Source: Streptomyces albus subsp. chlorinus (lineage in GTDB: Bacteria; Actinomycetota; Actinomycetes; Streptomycetales; Streptomycetaceae). Taken from it: a stretch of DNA of 40,069 bases. Below the pieces are notes generated by a model that worked only from the letters and a program-made list of their open reading frames with translations, was not told where the DNA came from and did not search any database. The stretch lies in the NCBI RefSeq assembly GCF_013302895.1, contig NZ_VJOK01000001.1:5132142-5172210 (forward strand), written 5' to 3'. Within the stretch, counting starts at the first letter, position 1; the number at the start of each line of letters is the position of its first letter. The position numbers were made by a program, and so were the translations under genes. Positions 6,912 to 14,665 of this stretch are shown piece by piece.

Positions 6912-6930
6912 GTCCAGTCGCTGACTGGAC
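6912..6930. promoter_or_regulatory. Perfect inverted repeat in the sodN/sodX divergent promoter
   Basis: GTCCAGTC GCT GACTGGAC is a perfect 8-bp inverted repeat with a 3-bp spacer. It overlaps the right arm of a second one, GGAC AAAA GTCC (6904-6915). The pair lies between sodN and sodX and could be an operator or the start of a leader hairpin for sodX. No known nickel-regulator consensus is claimed. Confidence 0.5.
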
Positions 6931-6990
6931 CTGCTGGAGTAACAGCGGCCGGGCGCGACGGCGCGGCCGGGACGACCGGAGGCGGAGAAC

Positions 6991-7524
6991 ATGCCGGAGG
7001 GTACGCCGCAGGGCGGTCCGACACACGGTGCGGAGCGCGGCGGGGGTGTGAGGCGCGGCGGACCGCTGAAGAGGATCGGGCTGGCGGAGGTCTACAACCC
7101 GTCGATGCAGCCGACGCTGCGCCCCGGCGACCAGTTGGTCGTCGTCTACGGCGCCGCTGTGCACCCCGGTGACGTCGTCGTGCTGCGCCATCCGTTCCAG
7201 CACGACCTGCTCATCGTCAAACGGGCCGTCGAGCGGCGCTCCGGCGGCTGGTGGGTGTGCGGTGACAATCCGCTGGTGCGCAATGACAGCCGCGAGTTCG
7301 GTGTCGTACCGGACGAACTGGTCGTCGCGCGGGCCTGGCTGCGGCTGCGCCCCCGCCACCGGGGTCAGTCCTCGCCGGCCTCGGTGGTGCGCTGGGCGGC
7401 CGGTGCGGTGCGGCCGCTGACCGGGCCGCTGCGCCCGCGCCCGCCGGCGGCGTCGCCGTCGGCCTCGCGCCCGGCCTCCACCGGGCGGTCCAGGCTGTTC
7501 TCGCGGCGCTTGCGGGCCCGGTAG
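6991..7524 (+). CDS. sodX: Nickel-type superoxide dismutase maturation protease SodX
   Basis: 177 residues. The core (about 28-125) is a signal-peptidase/S24-S26 fold with a Ser-Lys dyad: Ser38 in VYNPSMQPTL and Lys77 in LLIVKRAV, with GDQLVVVYG and the late WWVCGDNPLVRNDSREFGVV strand motif. There is no transmembrane anchor. SodX removes the 14-residue leader of SodN so that the nickel hook can form; the pair is co-conserved in Streptomyces. The ATG at 6991 has GGCGGAG upstream. After about residue 125 the protein continues for about 50 Pro/Ser/Arg-rich residues with no conserved pattern, and this segment is antisense to the 3' end of the gene at 7365-8057. Confidence 0.93.
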   Translation: MPEGTPQGGPTHGAERGGGVRRGGPLKRIGLAEVYNPSMQPTLRPGDQLVVVYGAAVHPGDVVVLRHPFQHDLLIVKRAVERRSGGWWVCGDNPLVRNDSREFGVVPDELVVARAWLRLRPRHRGQSSPASVVRWAAGAVRPLTGPLRPRPPAASPSASRPASTGRSRLFSRRLRAR

Positions 7525-8057
7525 GCGGCCACGTTGGCACGGGTGGCGCAGCGGTCCGAGCAGTAGCGGCGGGAGCGGTTGGTCGAGGTGTCGAGGTAGG
7601 CGTTGCGGCAGGGGGTCGCCTGGCAGATGCCGAGCCGGTCCACGCCCAGGTCGGTCAGGTGGAAGGCCAGCCCCATGCAGGCCGTCGCCGCGTAGGCGGC
7701 GGTCGCGTTGGCGGGCTGTTCGGCCAGGTGCATGTGCCAGCGCGGGCGCCCCTCGTCGTCCAGGTCGCCGTGTCCGGAGATCTGCGGACTTGTCGGGAAC
7801 TCCATCAGCAGGGCGTTGAGCAGGTCGACCGCGCGGACCTCGTCCCCCTCCGAGGCCGCCGCGAAGACGGCGCGCAGCCGGGTGCGGACGGCGCGCAGCC
7901 GGCTCACGTCCGCCTCCGTCGCGCGGCGCGCCATCGTGCTGTGCGCCCCGAACAGCTCGCGCACGGCGTCGACGGAGGTGAGGGTGTCCTCCCCGCGCTC
8001 GGGCTGCTCGCTGTTCACCAACCGCACTGCCAAATCAGAGTAATAGTTGAGTTCCAC
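7365..8057 (-). CDS. CGNR zinc-finger / ABATE-domain transcriptional regulator
   Basis: 230 residues. The N-terminal about 135 residues (LVNSEQ near the start, VRELFGAHS, LRAVRTRLRAVFAA, then WHMHLA and AYAATACMGLAF) match the ABATE stress-ligand-binding domain. The CGNR zinc finger follows with Cys145, Cys150, Cys166 and Cys170 in GICQATPCRNAYLD and YCSDRCATRANVAAYRARKR. Such proteins are putative DNA-binding regulators; targets are rarely known. The last about 45 residues are low complexity and overlap the sodX 3' end on the other strand by 160 nt. It is divergent from the methyltransferase at 8134 with 76 bp between starts, so it may control that gene and itself. Confidence 0.88.
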   Translation of the reverse strand: MELNYYSDLAVRLVNSEQPERGEDTLTSVDAVRELFGAHSTMARRATEADVSRLRAVRTRLRAVFAAASEGDEVRAVDLLNALLMEFPTSPQISGHGDLDDEGRPRWHMHLAEQPANATAAYAATACMGLAFHLTDLGVDRLGICQATPCRNAYLDTSTNRSRRYCSDRCATRANVAAYRARKRRENSLDRPVEAGREADGDAAGGRGRSGPVSGRTAPAAQRTTEAGED

Positions 8058-8133
8058 TTGTGATCCTTACGGCGGGCTTCTATCGTCGGTAATGAGCGAA
8101 TCCGGTACGAGGGTATTACGGTGGAGGACGGAC

Positions 8134-8946
8134 ATGACGACGCACGCACCGCACCAAGCCGACTGGCGGGCCTGGCAGGACAGTTGGGACCGCCAGCAGG
8201 AGTGGTACCTGCCCGACCGCGAGGAGCGGTTCCGCGTGATGCTGGAGACGACCGAGGCCCTGGTGGGGACCCGGCCCCGGGTGCTCGACCTGGCGTGCGG
8301 TACCGGCAGTATCTCGGACCGCCTGCTGAAGCGGATGCCGAACGCCCGGACCGTCGGCGTGGACCGCGACCCCGCGCTGCTGACCCTCGCACGCGGCACC
8401 TTCGAGGGCGATGAGCGGGCGCGCTTCGTGACGCTGGACCTGAGCGAGGAGGACTGGCCCGCCCGGCTCGGCGAAGAGCTGGGGGAGGAACTGGACGAGA
8501 GGGGCCCCTTCGACGCCGTACTGACCGCGACGGCGCTCCACTGGATGCGCACCGAGCCGCTGCGCGCGCTCTACGCGCAGATCGCCGGACTGGTGCGGGA
8601 GGGCGGCGTCTTCATGAACGCCGACCACATGCCGGACGAGTCGACGCCGCGCATCAACGCCGCCCTGCACACCCACGAGGAGAAGCGGCGGCAGCGGCGG
8701 CTGGGTGAGGGTGCCCTCGACTGGGGCGGCTGGTGGCGTGCCCTCTCCGAGGACCCCGCCCTGGCCCGGGTCGCCGAGGAGCGGTTCGCGCTGTTCGGGA
8801 ACCCCGCCGAGGTGCGGCACGACCACAACAACGAGGAGTTCCAGAGCGCCGCCTGGCACGCCGCCACCCTGCGGGAGGTGGGTTTCGCCGAGGCCCGCAC
8901 GGTGTGGGCGTCCCCCACGGACGCCCTGGTGCTCGGGCTGCGCTGA
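8134..8946 (+). CDS. Class I SAM-dependent methyltransferase
   Basis: 270 residues. Motif I is RVLDLACGTGSISDRLL at about residue 50, followed by VGVDRDPALLTLARG (motif II) and FDAVLTATALHWM (motif IV), the last typical of small-molecule methyltransferases with the Trp/His pair. The first about 45 residues (DWRAWQDSWDRQQEWYLPDR) are helical. The substrate is unknown. I chose ATG 8134 because GGAGG lies 5-6 nt upstream; in-frame starts at 8047 and 8092 would place the start in the divergent promoter. It ends at a convergent hairpin before malic enzyme. Confidence 0.85.
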   Translation: MTTHAPHQADWRAWQDSWDRQQEWYLPDREERFRVMLETTEALVGTRPRVLDLACGTGSISDRLLKRMPNARTVGVDRDPALLTLARGTFEGDERARFVTLDLSEEDWPARLGEELGEELDERGPFDAVLTATALHWMRTEPLRALYAQIAGLVREGGVFMNADHMPDESTPRINAALHTHEEKRRQRRLGEGALDWGGWWRALSEDPALARVAEERFALFGNPAEVRHDHNNEEFQSAAWHAATLREVGFAEARTVWASPTDALVLGLR

Positions 8947-8976
8947 GCGGGGACGCCCCGGCCGGCGCGGCCGGAT

Positions 8977-9020
8977 ACGCGTGTGCCGGACGGGCTCGCC
9001 GAGCCTGTCCGGCACGCGTG
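8977..9020. terminator. Terminator hairpin between methyltransferase and malic enzyme genes
   Basis: ACGCGTGTGCCGGACGGGCTCG pairs with CGAGCCTGTCCGGCACGCGT around a minimal loop, with one mismatch and one two-base bulge. It lies between two convergent genes and can stop both. A second small hairpin (CCCCT CTGA AGGGG) follows near 9039-9052. Confidence 0.75.
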
Positions 9021-9052
9021 CGTCACATGCAAGCGGCGCCCCTCTGAAGGGG

Positions 9053-10249
9053 TCAGCGGCGGGCGACGCCCTCGGCGCGGGCGGCCGCGGCCACCGCCGA
9101 GGTGACGGCGGGGGCGACGCGCTCGTCGAAGGGGGAGGGGATCACCCGGTTCGCGCTGAGTTCGTCGGCGACGACCGCGGCCAGCGCCTCGGCGGCGGCC
9201 AGCTTCATGCCTTCCGTGATGTCCGTCGCACGGACCTGGAGGGCGCCGGCGAAGACCCCGGGGAAGGCCAGCACGTTGTTGATCTGGTTCGGGTAGTCGC
9301 TGCGGCCGGTGGCGACCACCGACGCGTACTTGCGGGCCACGTCCGGGTGGATCTCGGGGTCGGGGTTGGCCATGGCGAAGATGAACGCGCCCTCGGCCAT
9401 CGTCGCGACGGCCTCCTCGGGCACCGTGCCGCCGCTGACGCCGATGAAGACGTCGGCGCCCGCCAGCGCGGACTCCAGGGTGCCGGTGCGGTTCCCCTTG
9501 TTGGTGAAGGAGGCCAGCTCCCGCTTGACCTCGGTGAGGTCCTGGCGGTCGCCGGAGACGACGCCCTTGCGGTCGCAGACGGCCACGTCGCCGATGCCCG
9601 CCTCGATGAGGATCTTGGCGATGGCGATGCCCGCGGCGCCCGCGCCGGAGATGACGGCGCGCAGCTCGCCCAGCGCGCGCCCGCTCAGCTTGGCGGCGTT
9701 GCGCAGCGCGGCCAGCGTGACGATGGCCGTGCCGTGCTGGTCGTCGTGGAAGACGGGGATGTCCAGCTTCTCCTTGAGGCGGGCCTCGATCTCGAAGCAC
9801 CGGGGCGCCGCGATGTCCTCCAGGTTGATCCCGCCGAACGACGGCGCGAGCCGGGCGACCGTCTCCACGATCTCGTCCGTGTCCTGGGTGTCGAGGGCGA
9901 TCGGCACGGCGTCCACGCCGCCGAACTGCTTGAAGAGGATGGCTTTGCCCTCCATCACCGGGAGGGAGGCCCGCGGGCCGATGTCGCCCAGTCCGAGGAC
10001 CGCGCTGCCGTCGGTCACCACGGCGACCACCTGGGACTTCCAGGTGTAGTCGTCGACGAGTGAGGGCTGTTCGGCGATGGCGCTGCAGACCTTCGCGACG
10101 CCCGGTGTGTAGGCCAGGGACAGGTCGTCCGCGTCCCGCACGGGCACCGTCGCCTGCACGGCCATCTTGCCGCCCCGGTGCAGGGCGAACGCCGGATCGA
10201 TGACGTCCGGCTCCAGCCCGTCCTTCTGATTGACGATCTCCGCTGCCAC
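9053..10249 (-). CDS. Malic enzyme (NAD(P)-dependent, malate to pyruvate)
   Basis: 398 residues from the GTG at 10249 (VAAEIVNQKD), preceded by AAAGGGG; upstream codons in the frame are not conserved. The malic-enzyme landmarks are present: the catalytic Tyr in SLAYTPGVA (Tyr47), Lys102 in VMEGKA, the metal-binding segment GGINLEDIAAPRCFEIE (from about 139) and VFHDDQHGTA (166-175), and the nucleotide-binding GAGAAG (202-207). It oxidatively decarboxylates malate and feeds pyruvate and reducing power. At about 400 residues it is the short bacterial type without a phosphotransacetylase domain. Cofactor preference cannot be read confidently. It is monocistronic and divergent from the ABC transporter operon. 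Confidence 0.95.
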   Translation of the reverse strand: MAAEIVNQKDGLEPDVIDPAFALHRGGKMAVQATVPVRDADDLSLAYTPGVAKVCSAIAEQPSLVDDYTWKSQVVAVVTDGSAVLGLGDIGPRASLPVMEGKAILFKQFGGVDAVPIALDTQDTDEIVETVARLAPSFGGINLEDIAAPRCFEIEARLKEKLDIPVFHDDQHGTAIVTLAALRNAAKLSGRALGELRAVISGAGAAGIAIAKILIEAGIGDVAVCDRKGVVSGDRQDLTEVKRELASFTNKGNRTGTLESALAGADVFIGVSGGTVPEEAVATMAEGAFIFAMANPDPEIHPDVARKYASVVATGRSDYPNQINNVLAFPGVFAGALQVRATDITEGMKLAAAEALAAVVADELSANRVIPSPFDERVAPAVTSAVAAAARAEGVARR

Positions 10250-10808
10250 TGTGTTGAACCCCTTTGTCGAATCTGGTGAGGGTGACCGCTCCCTGCTGTG
10301 AGGAACGGGCGGGCACCGCGTCCGCTTCCCGGGCGAGCGGTCGGCCGCGGCCCGGAGGGAGGGACGGACGCCGGGCGCGCCGCACACACGCCCTGGTCCC
10401 CGGGTGAGGGGTGTAATCGACCTTTCTACCCGACAACGGCCGCCGGGGACGACTCACTTCCGGCCGCGGTGCTCCCCAGGCTGGTGGAATGCTGGCCAAA
10501 GCGCCTCGATACCGGCTCAAGCCCCTCGATACCGGTGCAACGGTCACGAAGCCCCACGGGCGCGGGCGCGCGGGACGGGGCGGCGGGTATCGGTTCCCTT
10601 CGCGCCCTCTACGGCCTCACCGGCCGCCCTGTAATCGGATTGGCTTCTCCGTTATGCGATTTTGACCTCGCCGCCGTCCTGCACCCACCGGTCCGGATGG
10701 CAGGATGCCCCCATCCGTTCACCCGTTCACCCGTCGGACACGGTCGCGACATCCGCAGGTGTGTGCCCGACCCCACGGCTGCCCCCTCACCGCCAGGAGG
10801 ATCCGCCC
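10250..10808. other. Long intergenic region, malic enzyme / ABC transporter
   Basis: 559 nt with no supported gene between divergent transcription units. It holds a 20-bp direct repeat at 10501-10540 and an AT-richer patch at about 10630-10670. A second slightly AT-rich stretch near 10411-10440 is nearer the malic enzyme. The region is long for two promoters, so leaders or regulator sites are likely. Confidence 0.6.
10501..10540. repeat. 20-bp tandem direct repeat upstream of the ABC transporter operon
   Basis: GCGCCTCGATACCGGCTCAA is followed directly by GCCCCTCGATACCGGTGCAA, differing at three positions. The shared core CCTCGATACCGG recurs with a period of two helical turns, as expected for two regulator dimers on the same face of the DNA. 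Confidence 0.8.
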
Positions 10809-11762
10809 ATGACCGCAACCAGGCCCATGTCCGCAGGCCGGACCGCGCGCGGGGTCGCGCGACGTGCCCGGCTCGTGCCCCTGGCGCTCGCGGTCAGCGG
10901 TGCCCTGCTGCTGGCCGGCTGCGGCGACCAGACGGACGGCGCGCAGGGCGGCGGCGGAGCCGGCAGCGGACTGAACGCGAAGCTCCCGCAGAAGATCCGG
11001 GACAAGGGCGTCATCCAGGTCGGTACGGACGCCGCGTACAAGCCCATGGAGTACAAGGAGGGCGCCGACATCGTCGGCCTGGACGTGGACCTGGCCAACG
11101 CGATGGGCAAGAAGCTGGGCGTCCGCTTCCAGTTCACCAACGGCACCTTCGACGGTCTGATCACCTCCATGCAGACCGGCCGCTTCGACATGATCATGTC
11201 GGCGATGACGGACACCAAGGACCGCCAGGAGGGCCTGGACGACAAGGGCAAGAAGGCGGGCAAGGGCGTCGACTTCGTCGACTACCTGTCGGCCGGCTCC
11301 TCGATCCTCGTCCGCAAGGGCAACCCCGAGAAGATCGATTCCGTGGACCAGATGTGCGGCCGGAAGGTGGCCACCCAGCGCGGCACCACCTCGCACGAGA
11401 TCCTCAAGAAGCAGACGAGGAAGTGCGTGGGGGACGGCAAGGGGAAGATCGACGTCGAGGCGTACGACACCGACGACGAGGCCCGGGTGCGGCTGAAGAC
11501 CGGTGCCGTCGTCGCCGACGTCTCCGACTTCCCGGTCGCCGCCAACGCCGCCAAGACGGGCGGCGACTTCGAGGTCGTCGGTGACCAGATGGAGTCGGCC
11601 CCCTACGGCATGGCCGTCAGCAAGGACAACCGCGAGCTGCGCGACGCCCTCCGGGCCGCCCTCGACGCGATCATCGAGGACGGCTCCTACAAGCAGGCGC
11701 TGGAGAAGTGGGGCGTCCAGGACGGCGGCGTGAAGAAGGCCGCGATCAACGCCGGTTCCTGA
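10809..11762 (+). CDS. ABC transporter substrate-binding lipoprotein (amino-acid type, SBP family 3)
   Basis: 317 residues. The N-terminus is a lipoprotein signal peptide with lipobox LLAGC (Cys38). After a Gly/Ala linker it begins with KIRDKGVIQVGTDAAYKPME, then GLDVDLANAMGKKLG and FDGLITSMQTGRFDMIMSAM, the classic family-3 solute-binding pattern for polar amino acids. Later come FVDYLSAGSSILVRKGNP and LEKWGVQDG near the C-terminus. It captures substrate outside the membrane for the permease and ATPase that follow. ATG 10809 has AGGAGG at a good distance. The exact ligand (glutamate, glutamine, other) is not readable from sequence. Confidence 0.92.
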   Translation: MTATRPMSAGRTARGVARRARLVPLALAVSGALLLAGCGDQTDGAQGGGGAGSGLNAKLPQKIRDKGVIQVGTDAAYKPMEYKEGADIVGLDVDLANAMGKKLGVRFQFTNGTFDGLITSMQTGRFDMIMSAMTDTKDRQEGLDDKGKKAGKGVDFVDYLSAGSSILVRKGNPEKIDSVDQMCGRKVATQRGTTSHEILKKQTRKCVGDGKGKIDVEAYDTDDEARVRLKTGAVVADVSDFPVAANAAKTGGDFEVVGDQMESAPYGMAVSKDNRELRDALRAALDAIIEDGSYKQALEKWGVQDGGVKKAAINAGS

Positions 11763-11827
11763 GCCGGGCCACCCCCCACACCCCGACAGGCCCACGAGCC
11801 GCATCCACAGGACGCTGAGAGGCACCC

Positions 11828-12796
11828 GTGACACCATCCACCGACAAGATCCCCACCGGGGCGACGGCCCGCCCCCAGGACGCCCCGGAGGCCATCAGGG
11901 CCATACCCGTACGGCACTACGGGCGGTACGTCTCCGCCGTCGTGGTGCTCGTCCTGCTGGCGCTGCTGGTGCGCGCCTTCGCGACAGCGGAGGGGCTGCG
12001 CTGGGAGGCCGTCGGTGACTTCTTCTTCGACGACCAGATCCTCGAAGGCGTCAAGAACACGATCGTGGTCAGCGTCCTGGCCATGCTCATCGGCCTGGTG
12101 GGCGGCATCGTGCTGGCCGTCATGCGGATGTCGAAGAATCTGGTGACCTCGTCCGTCGCCTGGGGCTACATCTGGTTCTTCCGCGGCACGCCCGTCTATG
12201 TGCAGCTGCTGCTGTGGTTCAACCTGGCGCTGATCTTCCCGATCCTCGACATCATGCCGATCTACAAGGACGAGATGACCGACGTCATGACGCCGTTCAT
12301 GGCGGCGCTCCTCGGCCTCGGCCTCAACGAGGCGGCCTACATGGCGGAGATCTGCCGGGCCGGCATCCAGTCGGTGGACGAGGGGCAGACCGAGGCGTCC
12401 CAGGCGCTGGGCATGACCCAGGGGCAGAACATGCGCCGCATCGTGCTGCCCCAGGCGATGCGGGTGATCGTGCCGCCCACCGGCAACGAGTTCATCAACC
12501 TGCTGAAGACCTCCTCGCTGTGCTCCGTGGTGATGTACGAGGAGGCGCTGCGCAAGGCGCAGAACATCGGCAACAACTCCAGCGCCGTCGTCGAGCTGCT
12601 GCTGGTGGCCACCGTCTGGTACCTGGTCATCACCAGCGTCTTCAGCGTCGGCCAGTACTACCTGGAGCGGCGCTACGCGCGCGGCTCCCTCCGCCAGCTG
12701 CCCGACACCCCGTGGCAGCGCATACGCAAGAACCTCTTCGCCATGGGCCGCGGCACCGGCTCGGGCGCACAGGGAACCGGAGGTGCCGGGGCATGA
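11828..12796 (+). CDS. Amino-acid ABC transporter permease (HisM/GlnP type)
   Basis: 322 residues, GTG start with GAGAGG 5 nt upstream. There are about five membrane helices, beginning with YVSAVVVLVLLALLVRAF. The segment NTIVVSVLAMLIGLVGGIVL and the cytoplasmic EAA loop NEAAYMAEICRAGIQSVDEG with QTEASQALGMTQGQNMRRIV are diagnostic; the loop docks on the ATPase. TGNEFINLLKTSSLCSVV is the usual following helix. A single permease gene implies a homodimer. It lies 65 nt after the binding protein and overlaps the ATPase gene by 4 nt. The C-terminal about 25 residues are Gly/Thr-rich. Confidence 0.93.
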   Translation: MTPSTDKIPTGATARPQDAPEAIRAIPVRHYGRYVSAVVVLVLLALLVRAFATAEGLRWEAVGDFFFDDQILEGVKNTIVVSVLAMLIGLVGGIVLAVMRMSKNLVTSSVAWGYIWFFRGTPVYVQLLLWFNLALIFPILDIMPIYKDEMTDVMTPFMAALLGLGLNEAAYMAEICRAGIQSVDEGQTEASQALGMTQGQNMRRIVLPQAMRVIVPPTGNEFINLLKTSSLCSVVMYEEALRKAQNIGNNSSAVVELLLVATVWYLVITSVFSVGQYYLERRYARGSLRQLPDTPWQRIRKNLFAMGRGTGSGAQGTGGAGA

Positions 12797-13554
12797 GCAC
12801 GATGGTCAAGGCCGAACGCGTCTGCAAGTCGTTCGGGCACGTGGAGGTCCTCAAGGGGATCGACCTGGAGGTGCGGACCGGCGAGGTCTTCTGCATCGTC
12901 GGCCCCTCCGGCTCCGGAAAGTCCACCTTCCTGCGGTGCATCAACCACCTGGAAAAGATCAACGCCGGGCGGCTGTACGTGGACGGCACCCTGGTCGGGT
13001 ACCGCGAGAAGGGCGGCAAGCTCTACGAGCTGCGCGACCGCGAGGTGGCCGCCCAGCGCCGCGACATCGGCATGGTCTTCCAGCGCTTCAACCTCTTCCC
13101 GCACATGACCGCGGTGGAGAACGTGATGGAGGCGCCCGTCCAGGTCAAGCGCGTTCCCAGGGCCGAGGCGCGCAAGCGCGCCGAGGAACTGCTCGACCGC
13201 GTCGGACTGGCCGACAAGCGGGACAACTACCCCGCCCAGCTCTCCGGAGGCCAGCAGCAGCGCGTCGCCATCGCCCGCGCGCTGGCGATGGACCCCAAGC
13301 TGATGCTCTTCGACGAGCCGACCTCCGCCCTCGACCCCGAACTGGTGGGCGAGGTGCTGGACGTCATGAAGGCGCTCGCCCGGGACGGCATGACGATGGT
13401 CGTCGTCACCCACGAGATGGGGTTCGCGCGGGAGGTCGGCGACTCGCTGGTGTTCATGGACGGCGGTGTGGTCGTCGAGTCCGGCAACCCGCGCGAGGTG
13501 CTGACCAGCCCGCGGCACGAGCGCACCAAGTCGTTCCTCTCCAAGGTGCTGTGA
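12793..13554 (+). CDS. Amino-acid ABC transporter ATP-binding protein (GlnQ/HisP type)
   Basis: 253 residues. Walker A GPSGSGKST (37-45), Q-loop Gln97, signature LSGGQQQR (150-157), Walker B MLFDEP (171-176) and switch His207 are all intact. The 20-residue insertion after strand 3 (VGYREKGGKLYELRDREVAA) is seen in polar amino-acid importers of this kind. It powers uptake through the permease at 11828. ATGA overlap with the permease stop shows coupling. A hairpin follows the stop. Confidence 0.95.
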   Translation: MSTMVKAERVCKSFGHVEVLKGIDLEVRTGEVFCIVGPSGSGKSTFLRCINHLEKINAGRLYVDGTLVGYREKGGKLYELRDREVAAQRRDIGMVFQRFNLFPHMTAVENVMEAPVQVKRVPRAEARKRAEELLDRVGLADKRDNYPAQLSGGQQQRVAIARALAMDPKLMLFDEPTSALDPELVGEVLDVMKALARDGMTMVVVTHEMGFAREVGDSLVFMDGGVVVESGNPREVLTSPRHERTKSFLSKVL

Positions 13555-13560
13555 GCAGGG

Positions 13561-13589
13561 GCCGCCCGGGCGGGAGCGCTGCGGGCGGC
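13561..13589 (+). terminator. Possible terminator after the ABC transporter operon
   Basis: GCCGCCCG and CGGGCGGC form a perfect 8-bp stem with a 13-nt loop immediately after the ATPase stop codon. No U-tract. Confidence 0.55.
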
Positions 13590-13653
13590 CCGCGGGCGGC
13601 CGGACGCAGCGCGTTCCTGGAATAGCCGGGCCCGATGTGATGCTGTGGGCGCC

Positions 13654-14565
13654 ATGGCATACAACGCACGACTCGGCAAGGTGGGCATCTGGGCCACGGC
13701 CCTGCGCATGGACGACCCCGCGCGGCGGGAAGAGGTGGGCGAGGCCGCCGCCGAACTGGAGGAGCTGGGCTACGGCACCCTCTGGATCGGCGGCAGCCCC
13801 TCGCCCGACATGGCACAGCGGCTGCTGGAGGCCACCACCAGGGCCACCGTGGCCACCAGCATCCTCAGCATCTGGGACCACGTCGCGCCCGAGGTGGCCG
13901 CACGGCACGCCCAGCTGAACGACGCGCACGACGGCCGCTTCCTCCTCGGCCTCGGCGTCAGCCACGAGGAGAAGCCCACCGGCAACGACCGCCGCGTGGA
14001 CCACCCGCTGGCCGACCGCCCCTACGCGGCGATGCGCGGCTACCTGGACGTCCTGGACTCCGCGCCGCGCCCCGTACCGCCCCACCAGCGCACCCTGGCG
14101 GCGCTCGGCCCCCGGATGCTCCAGCTGGCCAAGGAGCGCTCCCTGGGCGCCATCCCCTACCTGGTGACGCCCGAGCACACCGCCGAGGCCCGCGACATCC
14201 TCGGCGCCGATCCGCTGCTCGCCCCCGAACTCAAGGCGATCGTCCTGCCCGAGGGCGCCGCCCGGGACGAGGCCCGCGGCCTGGCACGCGACTACCTGGC
14301 GATGTACCTGGGCTTCGCCAACTACCGCAACAGCTGGCTGCGACTGGGCTTCACCGAGGACGACCTCGCCGACGGCGGCAGCGACCGGCTCATCGACGCC
14401 GTCTTCGCCCTGGGCACCCCCGAGCGGATCCGCGCCCGCGTGGACGACTTCTACGCCGCCGGGGCCGACCACGTCGCGCTCCAGGTCGTCACGGCGAACA
14501 CCGGCACCGACCTGCCGCTGCCCGAATGGCGCGCCCTGGCCGAGGCGCTGCCGGTCGCGGACTGA
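13654..14565 (+). CDS. LLM-class (luciferase-like) flavin or F420-dependent oxidoreductase
   Basis: 303 residues. LGKVGIWATALRMDD at the start, ELEELGYGTLWIGGSPSPDM, ATSILSIWDHVAPEVA and GRFLLGLGVSHEE are the strand-helix pattern of the bacterial luciferase-like TIM barrel. The C-terminus (DDFYAAGADHVALQVVT) also fits. In actinomycetes this subgroup (TIGR03620-type) is usually predicted to use F420; the substrate is unknown. ATG 13654 gives the best N-terminus, but no good ribosome binding site precedes it, and a GTG at 13645 is the alternative. It stands alone between two terminator-like regions. Confidence 0.85.
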   Translation: MAYNARLGKVGIWATALRMDDPARREEVGEAAAELEELGYGTLWIGGSPSPDMAQRLLEATTRATVATSILSIWDHVAPEVAARHAQLNDAHDGRFLLGLGVSHEEKPTGNDRRVDHPLADRPYAAMRGYLDVLDSAPRPVPPHQRTLAALGPRMLQLAKERSLGAIPYLVTPEHTAEARDILGADPLLAPELKAIVLPEGAARDEARGLARDYLAMYLGFANYRNSWLRLGFTEDDLADGGSDRLIDAVFALGTPERIRARVDDFYAAGADHVALQVVTANTGTDLPLPEWRALAEALPVAD

Positions 14566-14665
14566 ACCGGCGCGGCCGGGGGCCCGGCGGCCACCACGGT
14601 GACGTTGATCGCTTGATGGCCGCGGGGTCTGTCGGGACGGCGGCGGTCCGGCGTAGCGTCGGGGC

